Part shown: in pieces, positions 1-11,527 of the stretch | How positions within the stretch are numbered: position 1 is the first letter of the stretch | Layout: the number at the start of each line of letters is the position of its first letter | Assembly: GCA_963969395.1 (NCBI GenBank) | Contig: OZ017795.1 | Coordinates: 6,696,001 to 6,760,000 of the forward strand | Length of the DNA: 64,000 nt | Direction of reading: 5' to 3' | From: Pseudoscleropodium purum | Taxonomy: Eukaryota; Streptophyta; Bryopsida; Hypnales; Brachytheciaceae | The notes under the pieces: model-generated | What the model saw: only the letters and a program-made list of their open reading frames with translations | What the model was told of the DNA's origin: nothing | Database searches by the model: none | Position numbers and translations under genes: made by a program

Positions 1-1834
1 TACATGGTTGCTCAATAATTAGGGATTAAAAAAAATATGAGCCCAACAAAATTGGACACCTTGTTCATTTATGGGTTTAGTAATGTCTTCAAGGTAGTGT
101 TGGTCCATAACTTTGTTAACCTAGTTCATTTGTACTAAAGAAGTCCATTGCTGTGTTGACCAAGGAGCTAGCCAGTGATTGGGTTCTTGATGCTGCTTGG
201 CAAAGTGTGTCGACTTATCATCAATTCATAATGTTCGCTCAAAAGTGTGTGCCTAGGTTTCATTGTCCACAACTGTAGTCCTGTGACTCAGTTGTAATGT
301 ATTGTATGCCAAAATTGATGTTTTCAGGATATTTTTTGAATTTGCACACGAAAGATTCTTCATTTTAAGCATGTTTGATTCCTACTGTCTGTTGGGCTTT
401 ATGTATGTGTCATGTGCAAGTCAAGGGTTTGGGACCAAAGGTGAAAGTAAGTGAAAACACCTGCCCCAAACCATCAAAATATTAAGCAATTCGGTCTATA
501 GTTGGAGGCACCTTTTTCAAGAGAGAAATACACTTCTTTTTTTTGTAGGATTAGCGATTGAAATTTTCTTCTAACCATTGTCAAAAAAATAGTACCTTTT
601 AAAAATAGTTATGTAAATCAAACATTGTCTGCTTTTTAGAATTTGTAACCACAACTTAAGACTTTATTCTTAATTAATATAAGGGTCTTTCTTGAAAAAT
701 TGGGGTCTATGGATAATGTGTAAAGTATCATTGATCAAGCAAAGAGCAAGACAATGTTTTTTCAAGGTTGACCAAGCTTTTGACAATGTGACTTTGTCAA
801 GTTTTCAAGTCCCATAACTCAAATTCTAATATGCAAAAAGATCTAAAGACTTCAAGGTTGACTTAAAACCTCAAATTAGGAAGAAGTATGTAAATACTAT
901 ATTCTATCTATCCAAATTGGAGGTCACATCTCCCCTACAATTTTTTAACCAATTGTTGGATCTTTGTAAAAATTAGATTATTCAGAAGATTGTTTGAATT
1001 TTCAATCTAAGAAAATGTAAAAATGTAAAAATTCAATACTACACTTTCAATGCCCCAAACACCCAAACACCATTTTGGATTTAAAAGAGCTTAGGGGGAT
1101 GACTATAGCAATGATTTTAAATGGAGTTCTTAGAGACACTTTTGAAAGAAGCCTACTTGTCACGTATGGGTATGTAAATGGTTTCGGGTGTTTTCACTTT
1201 ATGCAAATAATAAAAAAATTTGGAAAAATTTATAGAAAGAGTTCATGTAGTGTGAATTAGAGAAACATGAATAAAACAAATTTTGATTGAACACCTATAG
1301 GATTGTGATCATATTTCATTAAAATTGTCAAAAATATCATTTTAAGCTATTTATTGGCCAAAAAAGAAATTAAAAATACTTTTAGTTTAAACTTAGATTT
1401 GCACAAAACTATACTAGATTATTGTGTCAATGTGTAGGAAATTTTTTAGCCCAATTGACTATGGAGATTGAAAGGTTGGACCATTTGAAATTTAGGAAGT
1501 CTTTTTTTTTGGTCATAGTTAGGATAGCTTGATTCTTTTTAGAGTGATATTTTCACTACATGTAGTAGTTTTTTTATGTCTTTGAATACTATATTATGTA
1601 TTTTTACACTTGCCAAACTTCAAAAATAGAAGAAAGATTAAATAACACAAACTAACCACCCTATCCCCAAAGTTGGGATGATAATACTTTTGATTGAGCT
1701 CTAGATAATATAAATGAAGTGTATACCAACCACTGTCTTGTGTCAAAATTTAAAAAAACAAATTTCAAAAAGACTTTATATAAAACAATTCAAATTCTCA
1801 TTGGAATACTTCAAGTTCAATTGTCTTTTAGGGA
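1..1834. other. AT-rich stretch without a recognisable gene
   Basis: Only short open frames occur. The longest, at 1075-1260, has no recognisable domain. Homopolymer A/T runs are frequent and I see no RNA gene or transposon end. It is probably decayed repeat sequence. Confidence 0.5.
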
Positions 1835-1838
1835 TTAC

Positions 1839-2699
1839 CCCCTAGAAGTCCTAGTGTCTCTTTGAGGGATGGATGAATATTTTTGCAAGTTTATATAATC
1901 TCAATTTTTGTCATGGATTAAATTTTTTTTGGCTAAGATAGAAAATCAAAGTAGCTTTGGAGGAATATAATTTTTATTTCAATCATAGCCCCAGAGAAAA
2001 AATTATGCCATCTTAAGTACAAAATGCAATCTACTAAGTAGCATAAAAAATCCACAAAAATTTGAAGTAAAAATTTAAAAAATTTATTTCTCATTAATTT
2101 TTTTTTTGTCCACATAAAATGCTTCCATTTTTAAAATTGGAATTAGAGATGTGAAACCTATAGAGAATCTTGTTTTGTAGGCAATTGTAGCATCTTAAGA
2201 AAATAGATATTTGATTCACTTTTGAAATCAATTTTCAAATGCTTCATAAAAAAATTCCACGAGGTTACTAGAAAAATTTCATTGTTGTAATTGGTATATT
2301 TCAATTCCATCTTAGAACTATTATTAATTTAGATTTACCTTCAACATTATACCTTCTTCTATTTAACAATTTTTTAAAGAATGAAAACCGAGGTGTTTTT
2401 CTCTAAAAGAATTCCTATATTTTCCATTCAATTCTTCAACATAAATATTTTTAATTGAAAATCTGTAATGCAAAAATTTTAAGCTAAGAAGATTCAAAGT
2501 GCAAAAAGTGTGCTTTCTTCACTTTTAATGCAAATATCTTGTAATCTATGTGGTCAAAGTTTTTGAAATTTCTTCTACAAATTCTTGTACAAAGATTCTA
2601 GTGTTAAATATGAAAAAGAATTCTTATAATTTTTTTTGCAATAGAAATAGTAGATTTTAGTTCTTTTTTTTATGACCTAAGGTCTTGGGACTTTAGAGA
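1839..2699 (-). repeat. TTAN-flanked, CCCCTA-ended repeat, copy 1
   Basis: The copy begins CCCCTAGAAG and ends CTTTAGAGA, and is flanked on both sides by the same four bases TTAC (1835-1838 and 2700-2703). Its interior matches other copies in this window at 4564-5498, 16337-17263, 21909-22539 and 40287-41406, for example the segment reading GCAAATATCTTGTAATCTATGTGG near 2530 (here split by slight changes in the other copies). Orientation is given relative to the copy at 4564. There is no coding capacity, so it is a non-autonomous DNA-transposon-like repeat. The identical TTAC flanks suggest that the four bases are a target duplication and not part of the element. Confidence 0.6.
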
Positions 2700-2703
2700 T
2701 TAC

Positions 2704-3676
2704 AAATTTCAAATTGATGTACCTAGATCATGATGTAGATTACTAAACAACTAAATGATTTAATGACCACTATAATAATGTTGGGACGTGGAAATCAATT
2801 ATATATTCTATGGATACAATGAACCTTGGGACATTGCAACATATTGAGTGTTTTTTAATCAAGTGAAATAAATGTGACTGTCTGGTAGAAATGAAGACTT
2901 GTTGTAGTGAGGAAGTATGCCTAGTTAACTTGACAAAAATGGTCATTAGTGACTTAATTAAAGTCAAGTTCTTCATGATGGATTCTCTCAAGCAATGATT
3001 TCTATTGCACCATGAATCCTATTAAAGAGGGCAAAAGATTAATGTCATTAATATAGAGTTGGCTCTCTTACTAATCATCATTTTAGCTTGTACTAATTTA
3101 AATATATTATAAATAGAGTGATTTTAATAAATTAGTGTCCCATGTACTAGTAGAATAAAGTCAATATTGAATATGCAAGTTATGGCTACATTAAAATATT
3201 ATGAGTCTTATGTAATATACTAGTATAATGTAGATAGGCTTAGCTTCAAGTTATCAATAATGATATTATAATGATTGATGCTTTTTCCTTTAAATATATA
3301 TCTTCATAATGAAAATGATTTTTTTGAGATGGGATTCAAGTTAACACTTGAGGTATTGACTTTATTTGAAATAAAATTTATACTAATAAAAAATATAGTC
3401 ATCAAATTTTGATCATCTTGTTTGAATTTTAAATTGTTAATATAATTTAGTTAGTATAATTTAGTTATATATTTTAGAATATTTTATGTTAAATTGATAT
3501 TTATTGATAGTTTAATCAATGCAAATTAGCTTAATTTGTTTCACAAATACATTATTTTTGAAAAGTAAACTAATATTTTTACAATTTTTAGATATCATAT
3601 GTTTGATTACAATGATTAGTAATTACATATAGATTTTATTATTCTATAATAAAAAAATTATATTATCTCTGGATAT

Positions 3677-3719
<43 letters not shown>

Positions 3720-4114
3720 GTTAATAAGTTGAAAGGATCTCTTCAAAATCTTCATTGTTAAAGTCCACCTGAATTTCCATTTAGCTACTTCAAGACCAAC
3801 TCTTTGTTAGGGGTTAATTTAGTCTTTGAAATATCAACTCTCTCTTTGAAATATTGCCTCTAACCTATAGATGTAAACAATGGAATTTTAATAAAATCGT
3901 GAAAAATTGTTTCACATGAATCCAATCACTATAAATTTGAAAGAAAGGTTTAAATTACCAAAGCGTAATGTCATAGTTTACATAGGTCCATACAAGCCAT
4001 TGGCACCATTGACACTCTACTTTGTAAGTTGTCACATTTCTTTAATCGTCCAAATCCTCTTTTTATTTGTGAATCCCACTTTTTTTCTCTTCTAAGTATA
4101 GCTTACCCATAGTG
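2704..4114. other. AT-rich stretch without a recognisable gene
   Basis: Contains an AT dinucleotide array (listed separately) and short frames with no domain. Nothing else is supported. Confidence 0.45.
3679..3716. repeat. (AT)n microsatellite
   Basis: About 19 uninterrupted AT dinucleotides. Confidence 0.95.
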
Positions 4115-4122
4115 GTTGGCTC

Positions 4123-4411
4123 CCTAGTTGTCATAATGGATAGCATATTACTGTTCATAGACGAATCAGATTGATTTGGACTGACCGGCTGTCAACTTTG
4201 GAGCTCTGTAACTTTTTCAAAAAGTATCCAAATTGGGCATATGAGATGTTTTTCGGCATCTACAGTTTTTATAGATGCCGAAAAACATCTCATATGCCCA
4301 ATTTGGATATTTTTTGCAAAAATTACAAGGCTCCAAAGTTGGCAGCCGGTCAACCCAAATCGGTTCGATTCGTCCGTGAACAGTATTATGCTGTCCATTA
4401 TGACAACTAGG
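4123..4411. mobile_element. Palindromic MITE with 8-bp target duplication (GTTGTCAT family)
   Basis: Two arms of about 140 bp form a nearly perfect inverted repeat around a centre near 4265-4272. Ends read CCTAGTTGTCATAATGG and its reverse complement. GTTGGCTC is duplicated directly outside, at 4115-4122 and 4412-4419. An 8-bp duplication fits hAT-like transposition. Two further elements with the same GTTGTCAT termini lie at 13907-13994 and 14066-14375. The opposing open frames at 4171-4426 are artefacts of the palindrome. Confidence 0.85.
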
Positions 4412-4563
4412 GTTGGCTCACCATAGAGAAGTTTGAAAACTCATTCTTTGCAACAATATTTTCGTTCTTGTGAGTTGTTCATAGAGTATTTACTTGATTT
4501 ATTTGTACTGGCAAGACATAGTAGAGAACTATTTCTATGGCAATTTCCAAAGCAATAACTTAA

Positions 4564-5498
4564 CCCCTAAAGGTTTTTGACTATGTTTTCACCAAAAATG
4601 CTCTAAAACTGCCATTTCTAGTGCAAATACCTAATTTTTGAAAAAAAGACATTTTTAATTACAAGTAACTGTAGGATCTTGTAGTAAAATATTTTGAGAA
4701 GATGTCATAAAACTTTCAAAAATTTTCATCGTATCAGTTGCAAGATATTAGCATTTGAAGTCACAAATTTTTTTTTTCATCTGCAATAATTTGGACAGTT
4801 GCACTTCACAAGGTCACATTTGCATGAAAAATGTCTAAAATGGTGGTACTCTTTAAATTCATTCTTCAAAGCAAGTTGGCTACATGCTTGAAAATTTTTA
4901 GATCATTTGAAATTGTGCAACATGTAGGAAAAAAATAGTTAGTAGAATGAAGTAGAAAATGATTCAAAGTACGAAGTTGTTAATAATTTCTTTATGGAAT
5001 TGAAAAATGCCAATGGTTGCAATGTTGTAATAAACAATGTACACCTAAATTTTTAAATTTTTTTCATAAATATTAAAAATTGAGTAAAATAAAGGGCTTT
5101 AAAGTTTATTTTAAAGTAGAGATTTTGTAACTATCTACAAACTACCCCAAACTAAATTCTCCATAACTTTTGATTCATCCATCCAAATGGAATGATTCAA
5201 AGCTTTCCATGTAGATATAAATCTAAAGAATCAATTTCAAATTTTAATTTTTGAAAAAAGTGATTTTTAAAGAATTTTTTTTTGTTGCCTAGGTAGCCTA
5301 CCAAGCACTAAAAATCACATTTCATACAATAACTTTTTGGCCATGTAGTCAAAAGTTATAAAAATTGTTGAGCCTTAAAGCTACTCCTCGGGCACATGTC
5401 AAGTTAAAATTTCAAAGAAAAATAAATAAAAACTCCATCCATAGTGAGCTACCCAAAATTGCTATGTTGCCCAAAAATGGGGTTTTGGGCTTTAGGGA
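4564..5498 (+). repeat. TTAA-flanked, CCCCTAAAG-ended repeat, copy 2
   Basis: Starts CCCCTAAAGG after TTAA (4560-4563) and ends CTTTAGGGA before TTAA (5499-5502). The whole length parallels the copy at 16337-17263, including the shared stretches GTAGGATCTTGTAGTA and CAAGATATTAGCATTT. No coding capacity. Classified as a non-autonomous TIR element. TTAA flanks with CCC/GGG ends recall piggyBac insertions, but no transposase is present to confirm this. Confidence 0.7.
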
Positions 5499-5502
5499 TT
5501 AA

Positions 5503-5944
5503 TATCAAATGGATAAGATGATCAATTATTGAATAATTATGACAAAAATGTTATTCTAATTTTTGAAAAAACTTTAAGAAGAAAAATATCCAAAATAGTA
5601 AGTTGGTGTCTTGATGACTAATAATTGAACAAGACAATGGTAGATTTGGTGGCTATTTTTGGTAATGACTTCATTCATTTACGATATTGCATAGGTGTCA
5701 ACTTCAGGAAGACAATTCTTGGTAAAGTTTTGGTATTAAAGTTTAACCTCATGCTTTGGAAATGTTTGAATATTATAAATTTATTTTTGTGGCGTATAAT
5801 TTTTTTGGATGGAAGTTGGATCCACCTAAAGTAACACTTAGCCCCCTCCAACCTTCATTGTTGATAACTTTTTTATTACATAACTTTCTCTATTGTGACT
5901 CCTCAAACTACGAAAACCCTTTTGTTTTTCCTTCACAGGAGTGA
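5503..5944. other. Gene-free stretch at the border of the GC-richer island
   Basis: AT-rich sequence with two short frames (5625-5834, 5756-5944) lacking any recognisable domain. Base composition changes visibly at about 5940. Confidence 0.4.
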
Positions 5945-6186
5945 GCCCAATGCGCCATGAATATTCCTCATTTCCGTCTGAGTGTGTGGAACTGTGGATG
6001 GTTGTGAGTAGGTGTGGATGCCTTCCCCCCCTAGACTGAGATTATGTCAGTCCAAACAACGGCTTCCTTCTCCAGAAAAGCAGGTCATCAGTCCTCCGTT
6101 CGGAAAACGCAGTCGCCAGCCAGGAAGGCAAACCACCCTAGCCAGCAGTCCAGCACCCCTGCCTGAGTGCCTGCCTGCTTGTTGCC

Positions 6187-6200
6187 TTTGCACTATATAT
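6187..6200 (+). promoter_or_regulatory. Possible TATA box of the MIR160 primary transcript
   Basis: GCACTATATATCTCC is a good plant TATA match inside the GC-richer island. It lies about 4 kb upstream of the first hairpin, so a long leader or intron would be needed. Weak evidence. Confidence 0.2.
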
Positions 6201-6370
6201 CTCCACCTTTCTATATATGTACCCGTCGAAGTTCTCTCTTTTGCAGACCAAAATTTATTCTGTCCAGAAGGGTCTTATTCTAATTACCTTAAACCTGCAG
6301 CTGACAACTGGGGACCTGTGGAAGGACCCCAATGGCCAGGGCCGAGGGCCGTCGTGAGCAACCCCATGAG

Positions 6371-6450
6371 TGCCGTGCCGTGCCGTGCCATGCCATGCCG
6401 TGAGACGAACTTACAATAAAGAAAGAAAGAAAGAAAGAAAGAAAGAAAAG
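6371..6450. repeat. Adjoining simple repeats: (TGCCR)n and (GAAA)n
   Basis: Six degenerate pentamers TGCCG/TGCCA (6371-6400) are followed by a (GAAA)n run (6416-6450). Confidence 0.9.
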
Positions 6451-7943
6451 TTTTGAACTGTTCAAGGGAAACATAACATTTCCGGCCCTCATATCGATCG
6501 TACTTCGCTGCATGCTATGCTGAGGAAATACCCTCCCTCAGGCCTGTAGATTAGAGATCAATGATATGCCTTCAGTACAACTTTATATAATTCCCAGAGT
6601 ATCTTGCAACTGATTAGTACCGGGTGGTTCAAATTCCTGTCCGTTTCTTACTGTTTCAATTGGTGGCCGAAATTGAGGTGTGGTATCAAGGAGCACAAAG
6701 CTCTAAAAACTTGGACGGGTGTAGAACGGAGGTTCCACACAGGCAGCTTGGAATTGAAAGAGCGAATTTCTTGATGGAGATTTCACCATGTGATGATGTA
6801 CATTCGATAACACCACAACGGGGATGGTTTCATTCGAGGGAAATAACCCTACAAACCATGTTAATGGATCGAAATACCGTAGTCCGTACCGTAGTCCGCC
6901 CCTGCGCGCGCCAGGTGCAATACCGGGTCCAGAGTCGGCCAAATAAGTTCATTACTTTCATGCAAGCAGTCTCTAATAGTCCAGATGGAATGACGAAGAT
7001 CCAACTGAGTCATCCAAGAACTGTAGGGTAGGGCTCTGCGGTTGACCTTGTGACTTTCTTTCTACAGAGCTCGTCTAATGAGCGAACACTGATACGTGGT
7101 CTACCAAAGGGAAGGGAAGGGCCATGCCATGGATTGGACGAGAGTGCAGGGGATCATCAGGATTCAGGGGTCCGGAGAAAATGGAATAACGGATTTGGTG
7201 TATTAATAGAAACGCCGAGACTAGGGAGTTGGTCTGCATCATGCACAAGAGCCTAGCTAGCTAGCTACTTAGTTCTCTGTCTATCTATCGCGCGAAGCCT
7301 TACGATTAATAGAAGACTACGAACGAGTCCAAACCTGTAGAGTGCGTTGAGTGCGTATTATTCCAGGCAGAGATGGGAGGCCGGTCCAGTGGGCCAGAGG
7401 GGAAGAGCGAGCAGGGTCCACGAACAGATCGACAGTTACTGGAGCAGCACGAGATTGAATTACCCGGGTGTGACGGAACTGGCTGATTGAATAAACTTAC
7501 AGGATTGAAGTTCAGCCATGACAAGGCCTGTGGCCTGGTGACGACTAGTACAGGTCCAGAGAAAGGTAAGAAAGGAAGGGCAGGCCAGCAGAGCAGGGAC
7601 TAGAGGGGAGGGACAAGTCCCGTGATGAGGTGAGGGTCATTATCAGCCCAGCTCACTGCAGGAGGGCCACCAGAGGCTGGGTCAAATGGAGCGTAGGGGG
7701 TCCCAACGTCGCGCCTCCCAAGGAACCATATCCAATCTTGGAACTAGATCAATTGTTACCTGCAACATGGGTTCGTACAGGCACCGGAAGGAAGGCACGT
7801 CTGGAGCCCGGCCGAGAAGGCACTAGACAGCCAATAGGTCTGGAGTCTGGAGCCTGGAGCAGTTGGGAAAGCCGCCTTTTACTAGTCTGTCTGACGGACC
7901 ACGGCCTGGGCCGATCCATTTGGGAACTCTGAAGACTCTCAGA

Positions 7944-7980
7944 TGGCTGGCTCTCTGGCTGGCTGGCTGGCTGGGGCTGG
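7944..7980. repeat. (GGCT)n simple repeat
   Basis: Repeated GGCT tetramers with two interruptions. Similar short tetramer runs based on CTAG/CTTG occur at 7248-7270 and 8036-8060. Confidence 0.85.
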
Positions 7981-10260
7981 TTCCCTGCCTGCCTGGTCTA
8001 ACGGCCGGTGGGATTACCTTACCTTGCAGTAATTCGACTAGCTAGCTAGCTTGCTTGCTTTATTAATTATGAGGAGTAGTGTAGAGGGAGTGGGACTGGT
8101 AACTACGTACTGCTATGATCTATGTAGGCCGGCCTGCGTCGATTTGCAGCTTAAGTAGACGATCGAGCAGGGACTACTTATAATAGTGTGCACTCCCATA
8201 TTCTTCAATCCTTGGCTCTTGGCTTTTTCCTCTGCTGGCTTCTTCCCTCTCCTCACCCGTGGACAAGCTGACTCCGCCAGTGCGTAGCTGGGCTGTTCCC
8301 TTGTTTGTGGGGTGAGCGAGCGTGCAGCTGGCTGCCTTGGCACTCCCTGCGCCGATGGAAGGAGATTATGGTTTCCAGCCTTGTTGATCGTGTTCGTGGC
8401 TCTTTGGGTTTGTTTGGGACGTACTTCGTATGTGCGTCATGTGTTGGTTACATTCGGTACGTCTCTTGTAGTCATGTACCCGGTGCTCTCTCTTGCAGGT
8501 AGCGATTTGCCGATTTGAGCTTCAGCTAGAGGTGTCATCGACTTCTTCCATTCTAGCTCTGCTCGTCAGTGACTTTGAAGTATCAGACCTTTGAATGACG
8601 TTCGTGCAGTTTCCAACGTGCAATCACTTGCACCACTTTGATTGTGCACTTGCATAACGGGTAGGCCCAGAGTGCTTTAGATCGCAGTTGCTTGCCGCTA
8701 GTTGAGCTCTGGAGCGATCTTGATTTCAACCACCTCCACTTGCTGTGAGTGGTGTCCTTTGCCTTTGCTTCCTTGGAATTGTTTTCGAGTTCGAAAGATT
8801 TCGTAGATGAGCTTGAAAGCCTTGCAGTCACCAGTTTGGATACGTGAGGTACTTCTCTTTCAATTCGCCTCGCCTCTGCTAGAGCTGTAAGAGCAATCAG
8901 GCGCCAGAAAGTACGAGTAGGGAGTACTTGTAACCCTAGCTTAGGTCACTTTGAACGGGTCTTCCTACTTGATGCTCAGGACAAACTCCGATTCAATCTG
9001 TCACCGATCTTGCAAGAGTCCGTATTTGCCCAGTAGTTGTGTGTGACGTTGATTTCAAGTGGTCGCCTTTAAATGCACTGTAGAAATGAGAGGCTAGGGC
9101 AACCCAAGTCAGTGTCTTTGTACGGATTCGGGGTACTTGGTCCAGTTTTAATTACAATCGACTTAGTTTTTTAGCACTGGAAGGAGAAACATGCAGTCGG
9201 AGGATCGCGCTTTCAGTTAGTTTGAGGTGTGGATAGATACGGACCAGTGACGGTAGGATTAACCTGTATGTCTGAACTAATATTTGGGTTTGGGGATTAA
9301 GTAGAAGACATGACGATTTGGAAATGATACCGCTTATGCCATTCAAGCTGATGCATGGTTGTTTCCAGGCTTGGTTATCATCCAGAATAAAGCACACTCA
9401 TGTGTCTATTCTTCAGTAACATAGAGACTGAGAGTTAGTCATGTAAGCGACATATCACATACGTCATTCCGAATTAGCAGAAACCTGATGCCGATCGCCA
9501 GCAACGGATACCAATTTAAGCATTGTGCAATGTTTTTATACATTCTGGCCATCATTCTGTGAGGATTTGCTTTCTCCAAGGGTACACTGCGTACGTAGCT
9601 GCGTTGAAAGTAAGCAAGTTGATATAATCGTAGACAGTCGTTGTTACAGTTGGAACTTTTGGTACGCATATTGAGCCACATTTAAAAACCATAAACCCTG
9701 CCAGGATTATGTGCCAAGGAAGCTTGGATAGCAGTTTTATATGATGGTGCCGCAGTGCCTTGGTGCCATTCAGTGGTTCTCTTCCAGGGTGAATTCGGCA
9801 AACAGTCTACCTTTCAGATACTGATACACGTACATACATGCGTTTGATGATGTCGTACTTCACACCTCGATTCTCATGGAAATTGCAGTAACATCGTGAT
9901 GAGTTTGTGGCTGACAAGGCAGTGGACATTTGGACTTGTGTGTACGGTAACCACATGTAAAAACGTACATTACAACATGTGAACACTTGTGTGAGGAGCG
10001 AACTGTGATTTTGCCCGTGCAATGAATCAACTTAACTGTTTGCAGATGATGCATGTAAGGTTGTCAAATCTTTTCAGTTTTCGGTACTGCTTGGAGCGCC
10101 CTGATCAACTGGTCAGTTACAAAGTGCATACACTACAACCATGCTGACCTGTGAGTGAGGACGTATTCCAAGGGTTGCATATGCATTCGGCCAGTTGAAA
10201 GGTCGATATCCATCTATATTGGGTACAGGAAGTGCAGTTCTGCATCATGGGGAGATATTG

Positions 10261-10348
10261 GGTCTGCCTGGCTCCCTGAATGCCACCTGCGAAGCTGCCA
10301 AAGCTTTTGTCAAGATTCATAGGTGGCTTTCGGGGAGTCGGACAGACC
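10261..10348 (+). ncRNA. MIR160: MIR160 precursor hairpin 1
   Basis: The 5' arm carries a miR160-type 21-mer at 10265-10285, TGCCTGGCTCCC then TGAATGCCA. Canonical plant miR160 has U where this has A at position 15. The 3' arm (about 10321-10348, containing GGGGAGTCGGACAG) pairs with the 5' arm in about 26 of 28 positions counted by eye, G-U pairs included. The loop is about 32 nt. miR160 guides cleavage of class C auxin response factor mRNAs, known from the family. The variant base lies in the 3' half, outside the seed. Confidence 0.88.
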
Positions 10349-10640
10349 TCGAATCTAGCCATAACCCACGCCCTCGCTCCACCATTCGCTGACATTGATC
10401 GAGGTAGTAATTCCATGACCTTCACGTGCAATGCATGAGCTATTTTCATTGCTGACTTGAGTTGATGATAAGTCTTCTGATGTGCATGTATTCATGACCA
10501 AGCAGGAACTCAAGGTCGATATCTCAACGGAAAGAAAGCATCCACAAGCTTGCAGAACTTTGTCAATGTACGGAGCAATTGCAAGAGCAAGGGATTCAAG
10601 GCCCCGGACGGCGTTGCGAGGCTCTGGAGGATAATGTTGG

Positions 10641-10728
10641 ATCTGCCTGGCTCCCTGTATGCCGCCTGCGAAGCTTGCCAAAGGTATTGCCAGGATTCGT
10701 AGCTGGCGTTCAGGGAGTCAGGCAAGAT
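10641..10728 (+). ncRNA. MIR160: MIR160 precursor hairpin 2
   Basis: Mature-arm candidate at 10644-10664, TGCCTGGCTCCC then TGTATGCCG. It is identical to canonical miR160 except for the 3'-terminal G. The star arm, GGCGTTCAGGGAGTCAGGC, begins at 10705 and pairs along the whole duplex with one U-U mismatch at position 15. ATCT (10641-10644) pairs with AGAT (10725-10728) at the base, with one bulged A. The 40-nt loop region is nearly identical to those of hairpins 3-5. Confidence 0.92.
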
Positions 10729-10993
10729 GGCAACGATTCCAGCCATATCCTGTCTGCGCCCTCCAACAATCGCTGTCACCAATCGAGGTAGCAACTCTCA
10801 GCTAATTCCAGTACCAAATGCATGAACACTTCTGCTGAAATTCATTGTTGAATTGGCATGGGGTGCGAGACCAACTCTAACGTCTAGCTTCCTGTGCGCA
10901 TTCCTACTCGTACTGAAAGGTCGATCAACTCGAGAGTTCAATCATCCACGAAGCAGCCATTGCTGCAAGGAGACGAAGGTTTTGGAGGATAAT

Positions 10994-11083
10994 GGATCTG
11001 CCTGGCTCCCTGCATGCCACCTGCGAAGCCTGCCAAAAGGTTTGTCAGGATTCATAGCTGGCATTCAGGGAGTCAAGCGGACC
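10994..11083 (+). ncRNA. MIR160: MIR160 precursor hairpin 3
   Basis: Mature-arm candidate at 10999-11019, TGCCTGGCTCCC then TGCATGCCA, which has C at position 15. The star arm at about 11060-11080 reads GGCATTCAGGGAGTCAAGC. It pairs throughout with a C-A mismatch at position 4 of the mature arm. The flank GGAGGATAATG is shared with hairpin 2. Confidence 0.92.
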
Positions 11084-11374
11084 TGTGATAGTGCAAAACC
11101 TCGCCCCATTCTCAAGGACCGAGGGTTTGAATCGACTTCTGAGGTATAGTACGTACCAATTCCATACATTCGTTAGTGTATCTAAGACTTTGATGTGCTA
11201 GTAGCATCGTCACTACACTTGAGACCTTTCGTCTTCTAACGAGTGTTCGTGATGATCAGCAGCGTCCACAAGGAAGTCCATCTGACTTCAGAATTGCAGT
11301 TCTGTAGCTCGTGATCAATGGGGTGGGGTGGGATGGGTGGGTGGGGGATGTCCTGTGTACAGAATGGTGATACA

Positions 11375-11464
11375 GGATCTGCCTGGCTCCCTGTATGCCA
11401 CCTGCGAAGCTTGTCAAAGGTTTTGCCAGGATTCATAGCTGGCATTCAGGGAGTCAAGCAGACT
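11375..11464 (+). ncRNA. MIR160: MIR160 precursor hairpin 4 (canonical mature sequence)
   Basis: The mature arm at 11380-11400 reads TGCCTGGCTCCC then TGTATGCCA, matching the canonical plant miR160 over all 21 positions. The star arm at 11441-11461 pairs with only C-A (position 4) and U-U (position 15) mismatches and one G-U pair. A G-rich tract (11318-11348) lies just upstream. This is the copy most likely to make standard miR160. Confidence 0.95.
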
Positions 11465-11527
11465 TTCTATCTTCGCCACTTCTGTTTCAATCCGATCAAG
11501 GATCGTGGGGTACTGCCACAGTAAGGT

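Larger units (their letters stand above)
5945..10194. other. GC-richer island upstream of the MIR160 cluster, possible primary-transcript leader and promoter
   Basis: This 4.2-kb stretch is clearly less AT-rich than its flanks and shows no dispersed repeat family. I find no open frame with a recognisable protein domain. The longer ones (6012-6419, 6624-7031) read as low-complexity or random protein. Splice-like signals occur, for example a donor-like GAAAGGTAAGAAAG near 7562-7575 and acceptor-like TCTCTCTTGCAGGT near 8489-8502. Because MIR160 hairpins follow on the + strand, this is the natural place for the promoter and leader of a spliced primary microRNA transcript. That role is inferred only from position. 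Confidence 0.35.
10195..11527 (+). repeat. Degenerate tandem array of four MIR160-bearing units
   Basis: Hairpins 1-4 start their mature arms at 10265, 10644, 10999 and 11380, giving spacings of 379, 355 and 381 bp. Homology extends beyond the hairpins. AAGGTCGAT precedes units 1-3 (near 10199, 10512 and 10917). GGAGGATAATG precedes hairpins 2 and 3. ATCGAGGTAG(T/C)AA follows units 1 and 2, with weaker versions after 3 and 4. The downstream motif contains a splice-donor-like AG/GT, at 10404, 10788 and 11144, so each unit may be an exon ending at a donor. Duplication of the flanks shows that the cluster arose by local tandem duplication. Confidence 0.75.

Noticed and set aside
4171..4426. Opposing frames of 60-80 codons
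   Set aside because: They are the two strands of a palindromic MITE.
6012..7031. Two 135-codon + strand frames (6012-6419, 6624-7031) as protein genes
   Set aside because: No domain, low-complexity or random-looking residues, and simple repeats inside. Such lengths are expected by chance in this GC-richer island.
7895..7995. A sixth MIR160-like arm in the GGCTGG repeats
   Set aside because: The resemblance comes from the GGCT simple repeat. The CTCCCTGTATG core and a pairing star arm are absent.
10117..11445. Open frames on both strands overlapping the MIR160 hairpins
   Set aside because: The similar peptides across units (for example the repeated GSAWLPVCHLRSLPKVLPGF type) only reflect the duplicated hairpin sequence. 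The conserved pairing explains the signal better than coding.
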